Notes under the pieces: model-generated
What the model saw: only the letters and a program-made list of their open reading frames with translations
Told to the model about the DNA's origin: nothing
Database searches by the model: none
In this document: positions 9,743 to 21,154 of the stretch, piece after piece
Layout: each line of letters starts with the position of its first letter
Position numbering within the stretch: the first letter of the stretch is position 1
Made by a program: the position numbers and the translations under genes
Source of the DNA: Siderastrea siderea
Taxonomy: Eukaryota; Cnidaria; Anthozoa; Scleractinia; Rhizangiidae
DNA: 64,000 nucleotides
Assembly: GCA_964030785.1 (NCBI GenBank)
Contig: OZ034971.1
Location: 32,587,304 to 32,651,303, forward strand
Direction: 5' to 3'

Positions 9743-10897
9743 TCCAGTTTTCTGATATAATACATAATGACAAATGCCTGCTTCAACAGTAAACAAAAAC
9801 ATAGATATCTCGTTAAACAAACCTTCAAATACTTGTCCTGGATCTTCCAGCCTTGGTTTTTCATGAACCCTTCCACATGTTCATCCGTTGACTTTTTTCT
9901 TTAACTTCACTGTAAATCAGCTCAAGGCATTCCTTTGTCATACCTGTAATATCAGCAAATATATTGTTAGCGCTTAGTTGTTCTGTTGACTACAATGAAA
10001 TCGCCTTTATAAAGTATACATAATTTAGTTCATGTACCTGTGTAGTGATAGGTTTTCTTTGGGTCCATTACTTTCTCCATAAATAAAATCTTCATCAGCT
10101 CGTCCTTACCTAAAGCCTGATTCAGAAAGAGAACAGAACAGAAGAACAAGTTTATTTATTAAGTTATGACAATAAAAGGTGCATACAGCTAGGAAAATAT
10201 ATTCAGTTTTTAATAATGTTTCACTAACTTGCGCACTGCATTCTCTTAGTAGTTTATCATCAGTCTGTGTGTTGCAGTCGATGTGAGACACGATCCGTTC
10301 AGGAAACTCATCTGTTTGCTCTTCGAGTTCGTGCGTGCTTTCCTCATCGTCCTCTCCTGAACTCTCGACTGGCGCTAAGGACAGATCTAAAAGGGCCCTG
10401 GCAGCTGCATGTTCCTCTTTTGATTTACCAGTATGGCAATTAAGCGTCAACAGGGTTTTAGCCACTGATCAGATTTTGTTCCCTTTCTCTCTGTCTGCTT
10501 CTCATTCACCAGATGCCTTTCGTTTACGATTGAGTTGCAAAGCCTAGGCACGGTATAAAATAATAATTCATACAACAAAACGTGCTGTAAAAGCATATTA
10601 AATAGATGAACTTACCCCTTCTTTACTAGCAAAAGCAGATATTGGGTCAGGATCCTCTCTTGTTGGACCGTTTCCACCAACAAAATGTATACTACAAATA
10701 TAACTATCCTTCGTACACACAAACGAGTCACCGCGATGACATGCTTTTATCCACTTTTGCCTTCTCTCGTTTTGTCTTACTGCGCCAGGAAAATGAAAGA
10801 ACGTGACTGGATCACCATTCGGGTTTCTTACCCAGGACTGAGTGTATCGTGAATCATTTTTACAAGTACCATAAGCACATCTTTTAGGTGTGACCAT
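9733..10897 (-). pseudogene. THAP-DDE transposase, THAP domain and linker exons
   Basis: Minus strand. Exon 1 (10897 down to 10616, gtaagt donor) starts MVTPKRCAYGTCKNDSRY and continues with FFHFPGAV, RQKWIKACHR, TKDSYICSIHF and a proline-rich loop. This is a THAP zinc finger (C-x2-4-C...W...C-x2-H with the AVPTIF-like region), the DNA-binding head of several transposases. Exon 2 (about 10543-10228) is acidic (LAPVESSGEDDEESTHELEE) and appears frameshifted. Exon 3 (10116-10038) encodes ALGKDELMKILFMEKVMDP. A fourth exon (about 9946 downward) encodes MTKECLELIYSEVK and runs toward the insertion site at 9742. The catalytic half lies at 1071-1645. The element's own terminal repeats were not found. 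Confidence 0.75.
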
Positions 10898-12702
10898 TTC
10901 GGAAACTCGAAATAGCGACTCGTAGTTCGTACACGTGTGGTGAGCGGATGTCCGAACTTTCGCGGTTTGTTTACATCAGAAGTCACATGACACAACACGC
11001 GAAATCTAACGCCGAAAAGGTGAATTAGAGCACTTTGCACGAATTCCTGCAAAACAGCAGGATACTGGAACACAATTAGGGACGCCATTATGCAGACATC
11101 CCTTTTCTGAATGAAGCAAAGGAAAGAAGAAACGTCTGCAAGCAGGCTAAAATGAAACTGCAAGTGGCAGAATTCATGACTGGTCAATCTTCAACAAATG
11201 ATGACCTTCTGGAAGAGTTGATCTCTTTGGAATTTGCTGGATTGCACTGGCACACGTTGTTAACTTGACCAAGAAACCTCTTGGTCAAGAGAATCACAAG
11301 ACAGTGATACCAAGTTGGCATGACACTTGAATGCATATATGCCACACAGTAACTGCAGAGATGAATAACCAACATTAAAGGGACACAGTCAGCTGGTGCA
11401 CATGCACAGTGGATACCATTTTCAGCTAATTAGCACATTCCACTTTTGACAGAGATTTGTGCGCAAATCGGCAGCTTGCAAATTCTACGCCAAACATTTG
11501 CTAGTGGAAGGTTCCTGGCATCTAGAGTTAGTGAATATAGGGGCAAAGTTGCCTTGATTTTAGTAATACTATAGACGAGGAACCTATGGAGATTTCCAGA
11601 GAAAGCGGAAGGTAAAAAAATGCCTCCATACCATCACTGTCAGCAGAGGTGAGAAACACAAATGTTTGTACTTTTGAATGCTCTGTCAGACTTTTACTTG
11701 CGTATTTTCGTTGTACAAAAGATCCATCCACTGTTTATTTTTAGGAATCTAACCCCTGTCAACGCAAGAGTTCTTGCTCAACGAGCAGAAAACAGGGCTT
11801 GATCTACGCAAGGTTGCCCTTGCCGAGCCAAGAATCGCCTGTGTACTTAAGCTTGTCAATATTAAGACACCGCAGACATATGAAGGACAACAATGAGGTG
11901 TGATATTTTGCTTCTACTATTATTTTTGTCTTCACTCTAGTATTGTTATTTACTAGTGCAACCTCCTCAATGTTGCCCATGAGGTCTTTTTGACTTGATC
12001 CTGACATCAACCTTCGATTAAATTCCATCTTCTTTCATGACAAGCTTTTGTTTGCTTTTAGTTCACCATAATGACAACTGTTAGCAAACAATATTAACGA
12101 CAACATAGCAAGCAATCTGGAAAAGTAGTAAACATACATGTAACCTTGGTAAAACTTCATATGGCAGCCCCATAACCCACCATCACCCTGTTTGGTCATC
12201 ATGGTGCTTCCTTGTCAGGAGCAATGTTTTTTTATGAAGCTTGAATTGTACATAAATAGCCACCTTAGCAACCAAAAACGATGCGGTCACACTTATCGTC
12301 TCTCCAAGTTATTCCCTCACCAGTGTGTTGAAGAGGTTGCGGAGGGGCATTTTGTCGCATGCAAGTCACAAAACCAATTTTTAAGCTGTTCTTTGCAAGA
12401 GGTTGACTCATTAAGACGGTCATTTTTAGCACTGACTCGGCATTGTACCAGTGTGACCAAATCTAGACCGGCGGAAATTTTGTGGGCCAAATTCCATATT
12501 TCATAAAACCAAAGAGGGGTTTTTCTTACGATTATGATACATTGTATGTTGTGGCTGCTTCGAATAAAAACTTCAACAACCATCAATAAAAAAATGCCAC
12601 AAATTTCAATGTACCCACTGTTCTCTAATGCCACGTGTAACGTGATAAACTGTATATCAATTCACAGTCTGCTTAGTCATGTCCTTGATCGAGCATCTAA
12701 CC
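10898..12702. other. No gene recognised
   Basis: This contains the probable upstream region of the THAP-DDE gene and AT-rich sequence. Open frames here are short and lack domains. A ~65-bp segment at 12155-12225 resembles 22543-22605 in the same orientation. Confidence 0.4.
12155..12225 (+). repeat. Short dispersed repeat, copy 1
   Basis: Shares GCAGCCCCATA and TTGGTCATCATGGTGCT with 22543-22605, at similar spacing and in the same orientation. The two copies flank the 9.1 kb transposon. It may be an ancient dispersed repeat; its family is not recognised. Confidence 0.5.
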
Positions 12703-13012
12703 ATGGCGGAATCATCAAGCTCGAATAGTGAGAGATCTAGGTCTCCCTCTCCTGTGCCTGCTGGAAACAACAGTAACGAAAACATTTTTCGGGCTCAGCG
12801 AAAGAGTTAAGATCACCCCATGTGGTAAAGGGTGGGACAAACTAAATAGAGATGGGCGAGTTCAAGAAGTAGAGTTTGATGTGAAATTTAGTGAGAGGCG
12901 TATGCGACATTTAAGAGCGGATGTCAGTAAATATCGACCGGAGGCGTGCAATAGTGAAATTTCGAAAATTCTCAAAAAAATTCACAAAGTAGCCCTAGGT
13001 AAGCTATTATCA
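12703..13012 (+). pseudogene. Unrecognised exon reading into the left TIR
   Basis: An ATG at 12703 opens MAESSSSNSERSRSPSPVPA, a Ser/Arg-rich start. A one-base shift near 12785 then gives a frame encoding ERVKITPCGKGWDKLN and FDVKFSERRMRHLRADVSKY, continuing to KILKKIHKVALG before a gtaagc donor at about 13003. The frame crosses the TTAA boundary of the large transposon (12911-12914), and its last third lies inside the TIR and is therefore also present, inverted, at 21975-22049. I do not recognise the protein. Either a gene was interrupted by chance without a stop, or the element's outer sequence contributes an exon. Confidence 0.35.
12911..12914. repeat. TTAA at left boundary of 9.1 kb element
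   Basis: TTAA directly precedes the left TIR (GAGCGGATGTCAG). Another TTAA follows the right TIR at 22050-22053, and similarity between the two sides ends there. This is consistent with a TTAA target duplication. Confidence 0.65.
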
Positions 13013-13822
13013 GAAATATATTTTTTACTTCGATCCGGTAAATATTTTTGACGTACAGACGTGATCGTGGTTTCGCAGCTCTCTGACCGTGTTTTACGGG
13101 TCTGATACCGTGCATTACGCGGACCCCGTTTCAAAAATCAAAACAATTGTAACGAGAACAAAAAGTAGCTTATCACATAAAATAGATAACTATAAACATT
13201 TTAAGTGCTAATTTTCTCGTTTTGAACAAAAATTGAATATTTGGGAGATTTTTCAATATTTATATCAATTTGAGCGTTTTCTTTCAATGCAAAATTGACA
13301 AACTTCAGCGCCAAAAATCATCGACTGGTACATGGCTTACAGTAAAGCGGGTTATACCACGTTAACAAGCATCATTTCCTCTTTCCAAATCTGTTTTCAA
13401 AATCATAGGCAACTCAAAAGAAAATTTTTGAGGCCCCAAAATACAAGAAGTACTTTTGTGAAATTTGAGCTTTCCCGACTCGGCAGTCCGACGCTAAAAA
13501 CTCAATCAAACACAGCACAAAAACACTTTTGAACAACAGTGGTTTAATAGCACTAGCTGTCAGACACCTGCACATGTTTAAAAGACGTCCTGGAAGGATT
13601 TGCTATCGTTTTTGGGCAATAACAGAAGATTTCGGCTGTAAAAATCGACTTCGAGTTTCAACGTATACACGAGTCACGTAAAATTTGTCAAAGGTCAAAC
13701 ACTCTTTCAAAATTAAAATCAACCCAAATCGGAGTGTTTTACGATCAGCAATTACGTTCTTACATATAAAACAATAGCTATATAAAGTGTACCTTAACGG
13801 TACCTTGGAGTAAGAGTCCTAG
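12915..13822 (+). repeat. Left ~0.9 kb TIR of unclassified element
   Basis: Matches 21155-22049 inverted with few differences. For example, the segment encoding MAYSKAGYTTLTSII at 13332 recurs on the minus strand at 21633. Similarity fades near the pair tgtaccttaa...accttggag at about 13790-13812. Confidence 0.88.
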
Positions 13823-14255
13823 ATTATTGAAGAATTCCAGGAGAATAATCAGGAAGAAGGTCTTCGCCGGTTCAAAACTTGAGTCAAATGGCATAGATTG
13901 CGTTACATTTCACAGAGCGACCGCTAGTCAAGGTTTTCTTGGCTTGTGGTTGCGCTTTCCCTGAGCAAACAATGATAAAAGACATTGTCTTATTTGTTTA
14001 CTTAATGCTCGGAATAAATATTCCAGTTCTAAGTTGATTTTTGCTACCGTATAAGGAGACTGATTTCGCAAATTACTGTACACGCATTACATTCCACTGC
14101 TGGACCACGCATTTGCTGGCATTTAGATTACACTTTTATTTCAGTTGATTCTCTTACGGGGTCCTTTGTTTTATTATTCTGAATCCTGTTTTAGTATAAC
14201 TTTCAGCCACGATAGACAACACATTTTATGGTAAATTTGCGCGATTGTCTAGTAA

Positions 14256-15851
14256 ATGGCATCGTGTGAGTATGCCGGCCTAGTTGGCGGGCACTGTGGA
14301 AGCGCTGTTGGAAATCCAGCGAATTCTCAGTGTATTACAATCGAAAACTGCGACAAAGACATCAGGAATCATCTGAGGTCCTTTGGTGCTGGCTTTGCTG
14401 ACTCAACCGTGAAGACTGAGGCAGAACTTCTTTTAGCCAGAGCAGGTAAGTCGATGAAATCGAAGGAGTATCCTTCTCGACATTCTTACGTGTACACGCA
14501 TACAAGCGGTGGAGCGCGCTAGTGCGCAAAAGTTTTTCTTTTAAACCACATCATTCACACGTAATTTTGAAAGCGTGCAAAGCAGGCGTATTTTGAGTGC
14601 GAATGAGCGTCGAGATAAGCCTCGGGCTAGGCGAGCGGCAAAGGGTATGGATAGCTCTCCCATGCCCCGGCCAGATATTGCTAAACCAAAATAGCGACGA
14701 AACAGTTCTGAACCGCACTCAACCCACGGAAGCGCCTCCAATGCAGGCTAGAATTTTTATCGCTGGGCTAAATATTTTGAATAAAGGCTCCCTGTGTAAA
14801 AGGCAGTGTGACTGTTTGGTACCTCCTTACACAAGTTACTGATATTTATAACCAGCGTTAAGTGCCAGTTCGGAAAGAGCATTTCGAAGGTACGCACGAA
14901 AAGGAAGTCCCCCTCCCCACCCCCTCCCCATTCCCTTTCGTCCCACGTTTTATTCTAAACCGGCTGTGATTTATATGCGTGTTTATACTGTCCGAATTCA
15001 GCATTGTAAGTCAAAAATAGTTCTAATAACCCCTAGCGGATAATTCACCTGTCTTCAAATCGTTAATTTTATTGATTTGCTTATTGTTTCCAGGTATATT
15101 CGAAATTGACGAAAGCCATCTTAGCATGTCTATTTGCCCAAGACATCGGAATGCATTTGGGATCAGGTGGCGCTGCCAAAAACGATTTTGTGCTCTCCCG
15201 CCAAGTTGGGCACCACATCGGGCGAAGCAAATGAAGGGAGATCGAAGTATTACGTTTGTGCAATCAAGGTTAATCTACAAGATGACCTCCACGCTAGTGC
15301 CTATCGGATCTCGAGAGTAATCCTCGCATTTAAGCCGAAGGAACCTTAAGCGGCCTTCACACGTCAAACTAATGTTGGCCAACTCGTGTCGGCAAACTCA
15401 AAATTGGTGTGTGTGAACGACAAAACAAATAGAACTTGTCTCTATTCTCGCCAACAGTTTGCCAACATGTTGTTGTGTCGTTCACACTCACCAATTTGAG
15501 TTTGCCAACATTAGTTTGACGTCTGAAGGCCGCTTTAGTCTGATCAATTTTCACTGAGAAATTAATGATAACTATATCCGGCTGGAGTTTAATCAAGAAA
15601 CGGCAGTTTAAAATGTAAATGCTCATATTCTCATTAATTTTCAACGTTTTAAGAAATACTACTTTATTGTTTTATTGGTTGCAGCAATATGTAGGCTGTG
15701 TCGTGTTTTGTTGAGTACATCAGGTCCAACCGCCCCAGCTCAAACAAAAGAGGCTAATGCGCCACCAGCTGAAGCCGCTGAAAAACAAATGCGAGAAAAA
15801 ACGCCGTCGTCACCTCCAGCGGAGTCCACTGTCTCCACTGAAAGTCAAACT
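14256..15851 (+). CDS. Unclassified DDE transposase, exons 1-3 (Cys/His N-terminal region)
   Basis: Exon 1 (14256-14445) starts MASCEYAGLVGGHCGSAVGN and carries QCITIENCDKDIRNHLRSFG, ending at a gtaagt donor. Exon 2 (15094 to about 15318) follows gtttccag and encodes HLSMSICPRHRNAFGIRWRC, a C-x2-H-type segment, then a KGDRSI motif and PIGS. Exon 3 (15685-15851) encodes ICRLCRVLL and a Pro/Ala/Ser-rich linker before a gtgagt donor. The spaced Cys and His suggest metal-binding fingers that would bind the element's ends; that is inference. The exon 2 donor is unclear, so its end is approximate. I recall similar CPKHR-type segments in uncharacterised cnidarian proteins, but cannot name the family. 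The long intron between exons 2 and 3 contains a foldback element. Confidence 0.6.
14909..14935 (-). other. C-rich tract (potential G-quadruplex on minus strand)
   Basis: CCCCCTCCCCACCCCCTCCCC in intron 1: four runs of four or more C residues. Function unknown. Confidence 0.5.
15346..15537. mobile_element. Foldback MITE, 192 bp, in transposase intron 2
   Basis: Nearly the whole segment is self-complementary. The left end TTAAGCGGCCTTCACACGTC pairs with the right end GACGTCTGAAGGCCGCTTTA, and the inner arms (TTGGCCAAC, GTGTGTGAACGAC) also pair. No coding capacity. The ends TTAA/TTTA could be a diverged TTAA target duplication, the same preference as the surrounding element. Confidence 0.8.
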
Positions 15852-15964
15852 GTGAGTACAACAAAAATTGATTCTTACATCACTATTTTGCCTTCGTATC
15901 TATTAATAAAATGCTTATATTGTACATTTTTCTATATCAGAAAAGTCGCAATTTTCCAAGGTAG

Positions 15965-16246
15965 CCAAAGCTTGAAATATGAGCGCATTTGTGTGGGGAA
16001 AATCAATTGTTTTTAAAACCTAAAAATATGGAAGACGTTTTTGTTTTCTGTGTGGTTGCTGAGCTGATTTATGGCCATTAAATAGGTTTTAGTGAGATCA
16101 GTTTGCTCTTTCTAGAGAAGTAAGCCGTTTTTTATTTAAAATTCTTTCATGTTATTAGGTTTTAGAAACAATTGTTTATCCCCATAGAAATCCTGATATT
16201 TCAAAGATTACTCAACAGTACCATCGCTCATATTTCGAGCTTGGGG
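15965..16246. mobile_element. Foldback element, ~280 bp, in transposase intron 3
   Basis: Left arm CCAAAGCTTGAAATATGAGC pairs with right arm GCTCATATTTCGAGCTTGGG; inner arms around CAATTGTTTTTAAAACCTAA and TTAGGTTTTAGAAACAATTG also pair. Non-coding. The family is not recognised and no clear target duplication is visible. Confidence 0.65.
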
Positions 16247-16344
16247 TTCCATGCAGTTTTTAGTTTTGGCTCGAGTCATTGAAAGTGATTATTATAACAT
16301 ATGATATTCTCTCACGAATTTCCTGTTTCTGCTCTGAATCGTAG

Positions 16345-17382
16345 GATAACGAGAGTGTAAGCAGAAGTGATGAGCTGTGTGAGGCCATGAAAAATATAAC
16401 CATTATGTCAAGCGACACAAGTCTTTACTCACCCGAGAAAACAGAGCCGAGCAGTAGTGAGTTGTCAGGTGATAGCAGAGACAAGGCCAACCTCAGTCTC
16501 CGCCGTACAAAGCCTAATGAGTTTTTGGTTGCCAGTGGAAAGACCGTCGTTACACAGCCAAGAAAACCTTGGAGTCAGCAGGTAGATTCCTGTACCAGGC
16601 TTGTACACGTCGCCAAAGCAAGAGATGCAGTGGTAGCAGCGCTGGAAGTGATTATTCCAGATGACGCAGGTGGTCTGTGGAAAGCATTGAAAGAGTCTGG
16701 TGAAGTAGAGAGTGCCCTGGGTGTGCTGATTGACCCCAACCCAGCTGACGAGAAATATCTCAAATCCTTGGCAGAAACATACCAAAACGCTGCGAGCTGG
16801 GACACACGACGACAAATTCTCTCCATCATGGCAGATCTTGTGCCATATAGTCTCCTCCAGCGATACTTACCAGGCATAACAGAATATCGAATTAAGTCTG
16901 CACAGCAGCACGCAGCAAAATTCGGGCGTGGCTCAGCTCTACTTGTGTCCAAGAGCCCTCGGATGCGTGTGAACTATGCCCAACTGGACCATTTCCTAGA
17001 CTTCACTACAAGTCCACATGTGATACTAGATCTGCCGTTTGGCCAAAGACTACTGTCACTCTCAGATGGAAGTGTCCTCGAAACACCTAATCTTATAAGA
17101 ACAATGATTCCAGAACGAATTGTGGCACAGTATACTCAGTACTGTGAAGAGAACAACTTCAGACCGTTCAGCAGATCTACAATGCTTCGCATCTTGTCTT
17201 CCTGTGCTGCTACAGTCCGAAAGTCTCTACAAGGCCTTGATTACATTGCAGCAGACGGCGCCAAGGCTTTCGATGATCTGGTTGCCATGATACCAAAGCT
17301 GCGGGGTGGCGACAGGAGGTGGGTTAGCCACTGGCAAAAGGTACTTAAGGAAGCCAAGCAGTACATCAAAGCTGACTATAAG
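16345..17382 (+). CDS. Unclassified DDE transposase, exon 4 (central region)
   Basis: A 346-codon exon with acceptor gaatcgtag and donor gtattt, in phase with exon 3. It begins with a Ser-rich linker (MSSDTSLYSPEKTEPSSSE) and a basic stretch, then a helix-rich region including VHVAKARDAVVAALEV, SWDTRRQILSIMADLVPYS and TEYRIKSAQQHAAKFGRG. It continues with YAQLDHFLDFTTSPHVILDL and FRPFSRSTMLRILSSCAA, and ends LKEAKQYIKADYK. No stop interrupts it. The segment that reads 'ripe site, grow to adult, SRSTM' resembles the helix-turn-helix and dimerisation regions between the finger and the catalytic core of many transposases, but I have no domain match. It connects in phase to exon 5, which holds the putative catalytic residues. 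Confidence 0.65.
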
Positions 17383-18226
17383 GTATTTAGAAAATGATGT
17401 ACTATAGTGTTAGAATTTAAGTGCATTATTACCAGACGCTTGCTTGGAGAATGTAAGGGGGTGTATGTGTGTCTTTTGGGGAGGAAGCTTGGGTAAGAAA
17501 AGATATCGGTACCACAGTCTTGAGCAAACTCTTCGCCTTGTTGAGAAATTACCAGCGGGAATGCCGGTAGTCGCGCAAATGGAGAGAAGGGTTCGATGAA
17601 AAGAATCGGCCATCAAATGCCTAAAAGTGAAACAAAAAAGTGAAAATCTAACGACCTGATTTGTTTTGATCGATACTATGCGACTATAAGAATGACGCCA
17701 TCTGTTAAAAGCTAGTAGTTAAAAGATTGGTTCTCCATCGAGTGTCGTAAAGCGAAAAACAAAGTAGTTACTATGACAATGAGATCAGACGCCGATAATC
17801 TGAAGAACAAATTAGAACTCAAAGAAATTACATGTAACCGGTGCCAAAAACATAAAAACGCGCACGAAAAGTTCTGGTTTTACTCCAGCTTGGTGGAAAA
17901 AGTGCCTTGAGGCTTTCCAATTAAACAAAAAACCGCTCTATTAGAGCAGAGCACGTACTGATAGTAATTATTGAGGTTCTGTGCGGGTTGAAGTCTCTAG
18001 TTACGAGCGGAGCACTACACTTACAGAATGGATAAATGTTCACTTGAGTCAACTTGGGTGGTCACTAAGGCATGACGTAGTGGTAAAACCGTTTGGAAAA
18101 CGCCAAAAATTAAAAACAAAATTTGCAATTTTAATTTTTTTGGCTTTTAAGCCATTTTATTCCTCACCAGAAGCTCCTACGTTTTGCGAAGCAAGCTTTA
18201 CATAAAATATCCGACCTTTGTTGCAG

Positions 18227-19226
18227 GCGCATGTTTCAACTCAAGCGACCATACCAGACCACTGCAGCGCTTACGCTTTAAGCGACCCCAAAGACGAACT
18301 TCTCCGTACCGACTGCGACCACAGTCATGACGACAGCTGCCCTCAGTGTGAGCAGATTAAGGCTGCCATAAAGGAACTTGGAGATGCTATAGCTGACGCC
18401 CAGCTGTCAGACGATGAGCGAGATGACCTGCTCTATACGCTTAATCAGGCTGTGCAGGCAATAGAGTCCTGGAAAGCACACCAACTTAGATCCCTACAGC
18501 AGGATAAGGCACGGACATCGCTCCTGGAAAGTCTGGATGAGACATTAGTAATAATAACGCAGGACTGGGCCATGAAATGGTTGCCACAAAAGTACAGGGA
18601 AACGCAAGCCGACTGGTTTGGAAAGAGAGGCGTTTCGTGGTATATAAGCGTAGTGGTTCGCAGAATTGCCACGGGAGAACTTGAACAACAGACCTTTGTT
18701 CACATAATAGAAGAGTGTAGTCAAGACGCCAATGCTGTTGTTCAAGTTCTTCACCACACACTGAAGACGCTGAAGGCCGAGCATCCGGAAATAATGAGGG
18801 CAGCGCTTAGACAGGACAACGCTGGGTGCTACCACGGTGTGGGTATGCTGACAGCATGTTGTTTGATGGGTGCAGAAACCGGAATCGATGTCACAAGAGT
18901 CGACTTTAGTGACCCACAAGGCGGCAAAGGCCCTTGTGACAGAAAAGTCGCTACCATCAAAGCTCACATGCGACGCTATATCAACGAGGGCCACGACGTG
19001 TTGACAGCGCCTGACCTGAATGAAGCCATGTTATCTCATGGGGGAATAAATGGTGTTCGCGTAGCGCTAGTGACCGATGCCACCAACAAGCCGCAACAAG
19101 AGATGGCAGGCCGCTGGGAGGGAATCAGCAGTCTAAACAACTTTCTCCACCTGGAGGACAGCTTCACTGTATGGAAAGCATACGACATTGGACAGGGAAA
19201 GACTATATCCTGGTCTCAATTACAAG
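18227..19226 (+). CDS. Unclassified DDE transposase, exon 5 (catalytic-core candidate)
   Basis: Acceptor ccgacctttgttgcag, donor gtaaca; 1000 bases, phase-compatible with exons 4 and 6. It encodes a Cys/His cluster (CDHSHDDSCPQCEQI), a helical segment, then VIITQDWAMKWLPQKYRE followed by DWFGKRGVSWYISVV, where the Asp of QDWAMK is the first candidate catalytic residue. Next come ALRQDNAGCYHGVGML with a second Asp, DFSDPQGGKGPCDRKVATIK and MRRYINEGHDVLTAPDLNEA, where acidic residues could supply the third. The order and spacing of beta-strand-Asp segments look like an RNase H-fold transposase or integrase core. I recall this protein type as 'uncharacterised' in corals, Hydra, oysters and sea urchins. 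Catalytic assignments are inference. Confidence 0.65.
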
Positions 19227-19543
19227 GTAACAATTACTGCATTCTACCAGTGTTACTAACATGATAAAAAAAATCGATAGTCACACGAAATATGTTTAAT
19301 GGAGGAGCAGCTTCACGTAGCTTTTTTCTTCCTTTTATCATCTTCATTGGTATACGATCCACAATTTTAAAAAAAGAACTTATGACAATAGTTATGGCAA
19401 AGTTACGTGGGGTACTAGGATGCATAGACGTGAAAGGGCGCGAGGCTTATGCAAGGCTCTCCATAATAAATGCAAATTAGTGTGATATGGTCAAACAGAG
19501 CAGTTCAAAGAGATCTATACCGAATGCCTCTTCTTTTCATTTC

Positions 19544-19559
19544 GGGAGGGGGGGAGGGG
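19544..19559 (+). other. G-rich tract in intron 5
   Basis: GGGAGGGGGGGAGGGG: G runs separated by A. Potential quadruplex, the fifth such tract noted in the two large DNA transposons. Confidence 0.45.
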
Positions 19560-19675
19560 TGTTACGTACTTTCCACTGGCGTTCGGACTAAAAAAAAGCC
19601 ATGATGTTTGTGAATTATGATCTCTACTATACTCTACTATTCACAGAATCATTTTATTTTTTCTGTATTCCCCAG

Positions 19676-20600
19676 TTCCAAACAGGTCAGCCCCTGTATA
19701 CAACGCCGAGTTATCAAAGGGCGACTTCGTTAGATGCTTAAAGGAAAAGAGTATATCTCGCACGAAGCCTGAAGACGTTGATGAAGAGGAGAACGACGAA
19801 GAGAAAGATACCAGTGCGCTGTTGCCGTGTCCTGTGGATGGATGTATATGCACCTACCAAACTTTCCACAATCTAGAGCATCACTTGCTTTTCGGAAAGT
19901 GCAAGATCAGGTCAGAGAGACACACCCTCCTAGATAGTGCGAAAGTGTTTTACTTCCAGAAATTGCAAGAGGGTACTACAGCTCAGCCAACACTAGCTGC
20001 CCCGACCACATCTGAAGTGAGATTAGAACCGCCCTTGACGCAAGGCTGGGCTCTCAAAGGAACGAAAAAGGGAACGCGCTTCAACGAGAACCAGCGTCAG
20101 TATCTTGACGACAAGTCCAGATCGGACAGGAAAGTGGCCACAAAGCCGACCCTGAGAGGGTTTCACGAGACATGCGCTACGCAAAGACTGATAACGGCCA
20201 ACGGCGCTTTACAATGGACAAATTCTTAACTGCCCAGCAGATTCAAGCCTACTTCTCGCGTACTTCTGCAAAGCTGAGGCACACAACAGCTGCTCAATCA
20301 GCGCATGACCTATCTACTGACGACAGCGATATCCAGGCGGCTCAAGATGAAGAAGCTTACTCATCTAACCGTTCAGCTGTCTTAGACCAGTGCCGTCCAG
20401 TGCATCCTATCGTGTACGATAATCTTAATATATGCACCTTGTACTCCACCAACCGGCTGGCCAAGCTCAGTGTAGCGCAGCTGCGGCTCATCTGCAGTCA
20501 CTACAACATGAATGTGGAGGAAAAGCCACCTAGAAAGAAAGCTCCTTACATTAGTTACCTTGCGAATCTTGTTGGGGCATGTTCTTGCACGAGGGTCTAA
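19676..20600 (+). pseudogene. Unclassified DDE transposase, last exon, one frameshift
   Basis: Acceptor ctgtattccccag. The exon encodes VYNAELSKGDFVRCLKEK, an acidic linker, and LPCPVDGCICTYQTFHNLEH followed by HLLFGKC, a C2HC-type zinc finger. It continues with GWALKGTKKGTRFNENQRQY. Near 20118 one base appears to be missing; the downstream frame resumes as SGHKADPERVSRDMRYAK, then FTMDKFLTAQQIQAYFSR, and ends CSCTRV at 20600. The C-terminal part (a 'trained to recognise, open up, cut' module: KTGRFT..FLT..QI..FFSR in my memory of related proteins) resembles a small DNA-binding domain. With the missing base the protein would lose its last ~150 residues; whether this is real or an assembly error needs checking. 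Confidence 0.6.
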
Positions 20601-21154
20601 CAGAATCTAGACCCTCAAAACGCGTGGTCAAACGTGACACAAACCAATTGAAAAGTGCCGAATCATTTCCGTTAAGTTTAAAAGATAAGGTCATTTCCAA
20701 AAACGTACCTTTTTGTCTTGGATATCTGTTTAAAAGCTACTGCCCGCTTGCCACTATAGTTATCGGTCTCTTGCTGCATTTTTCTTAAAAACTGGCTCAG
20801 GTCATAAAGCTCATTCCGTGGCAATGTGAACAGGACGCAGCGCTGAATTTTTTTTTTATGATGGCCATTGCAATTTACAATATAAATTCCTTCTCGTTTT
20901 GTTTCTTTCGACTGAAGGCTTCTTGAATTTGTTTAACTGAGAAATATTTTGACGTTCACAATTAATTATATTCACGATGGTGATTTAATTGCGATGAAAG
21001 CGGAAGCCGGTAATGGCAACAACGTGTCAGCGGTCTCCACATTCAACGTTCTGTAACGCAATCCGTAGAGTCATCCGTAGATGGAAGTTGAAAAGCTCGC
21101 CTTCTGAAGATGTTCTTCGTGATTGCTCTCTGGGATTTTTTTAATGTCACGAAC
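20601..21154. other. 3' region of the 9.1 kb element, no gene seen
   Basis: Between the transposase stop and the right TIR I see only AT-rich DNA. No clear polyadenylation hexamer could be assigned. Confidence 0.4.

Noticed and set aside
16465..16952. Long minus-strand frames opposite transposase exon 4
   Set aside because: Antisense shadows of a well-supported plus-strand exon with good splice sites.
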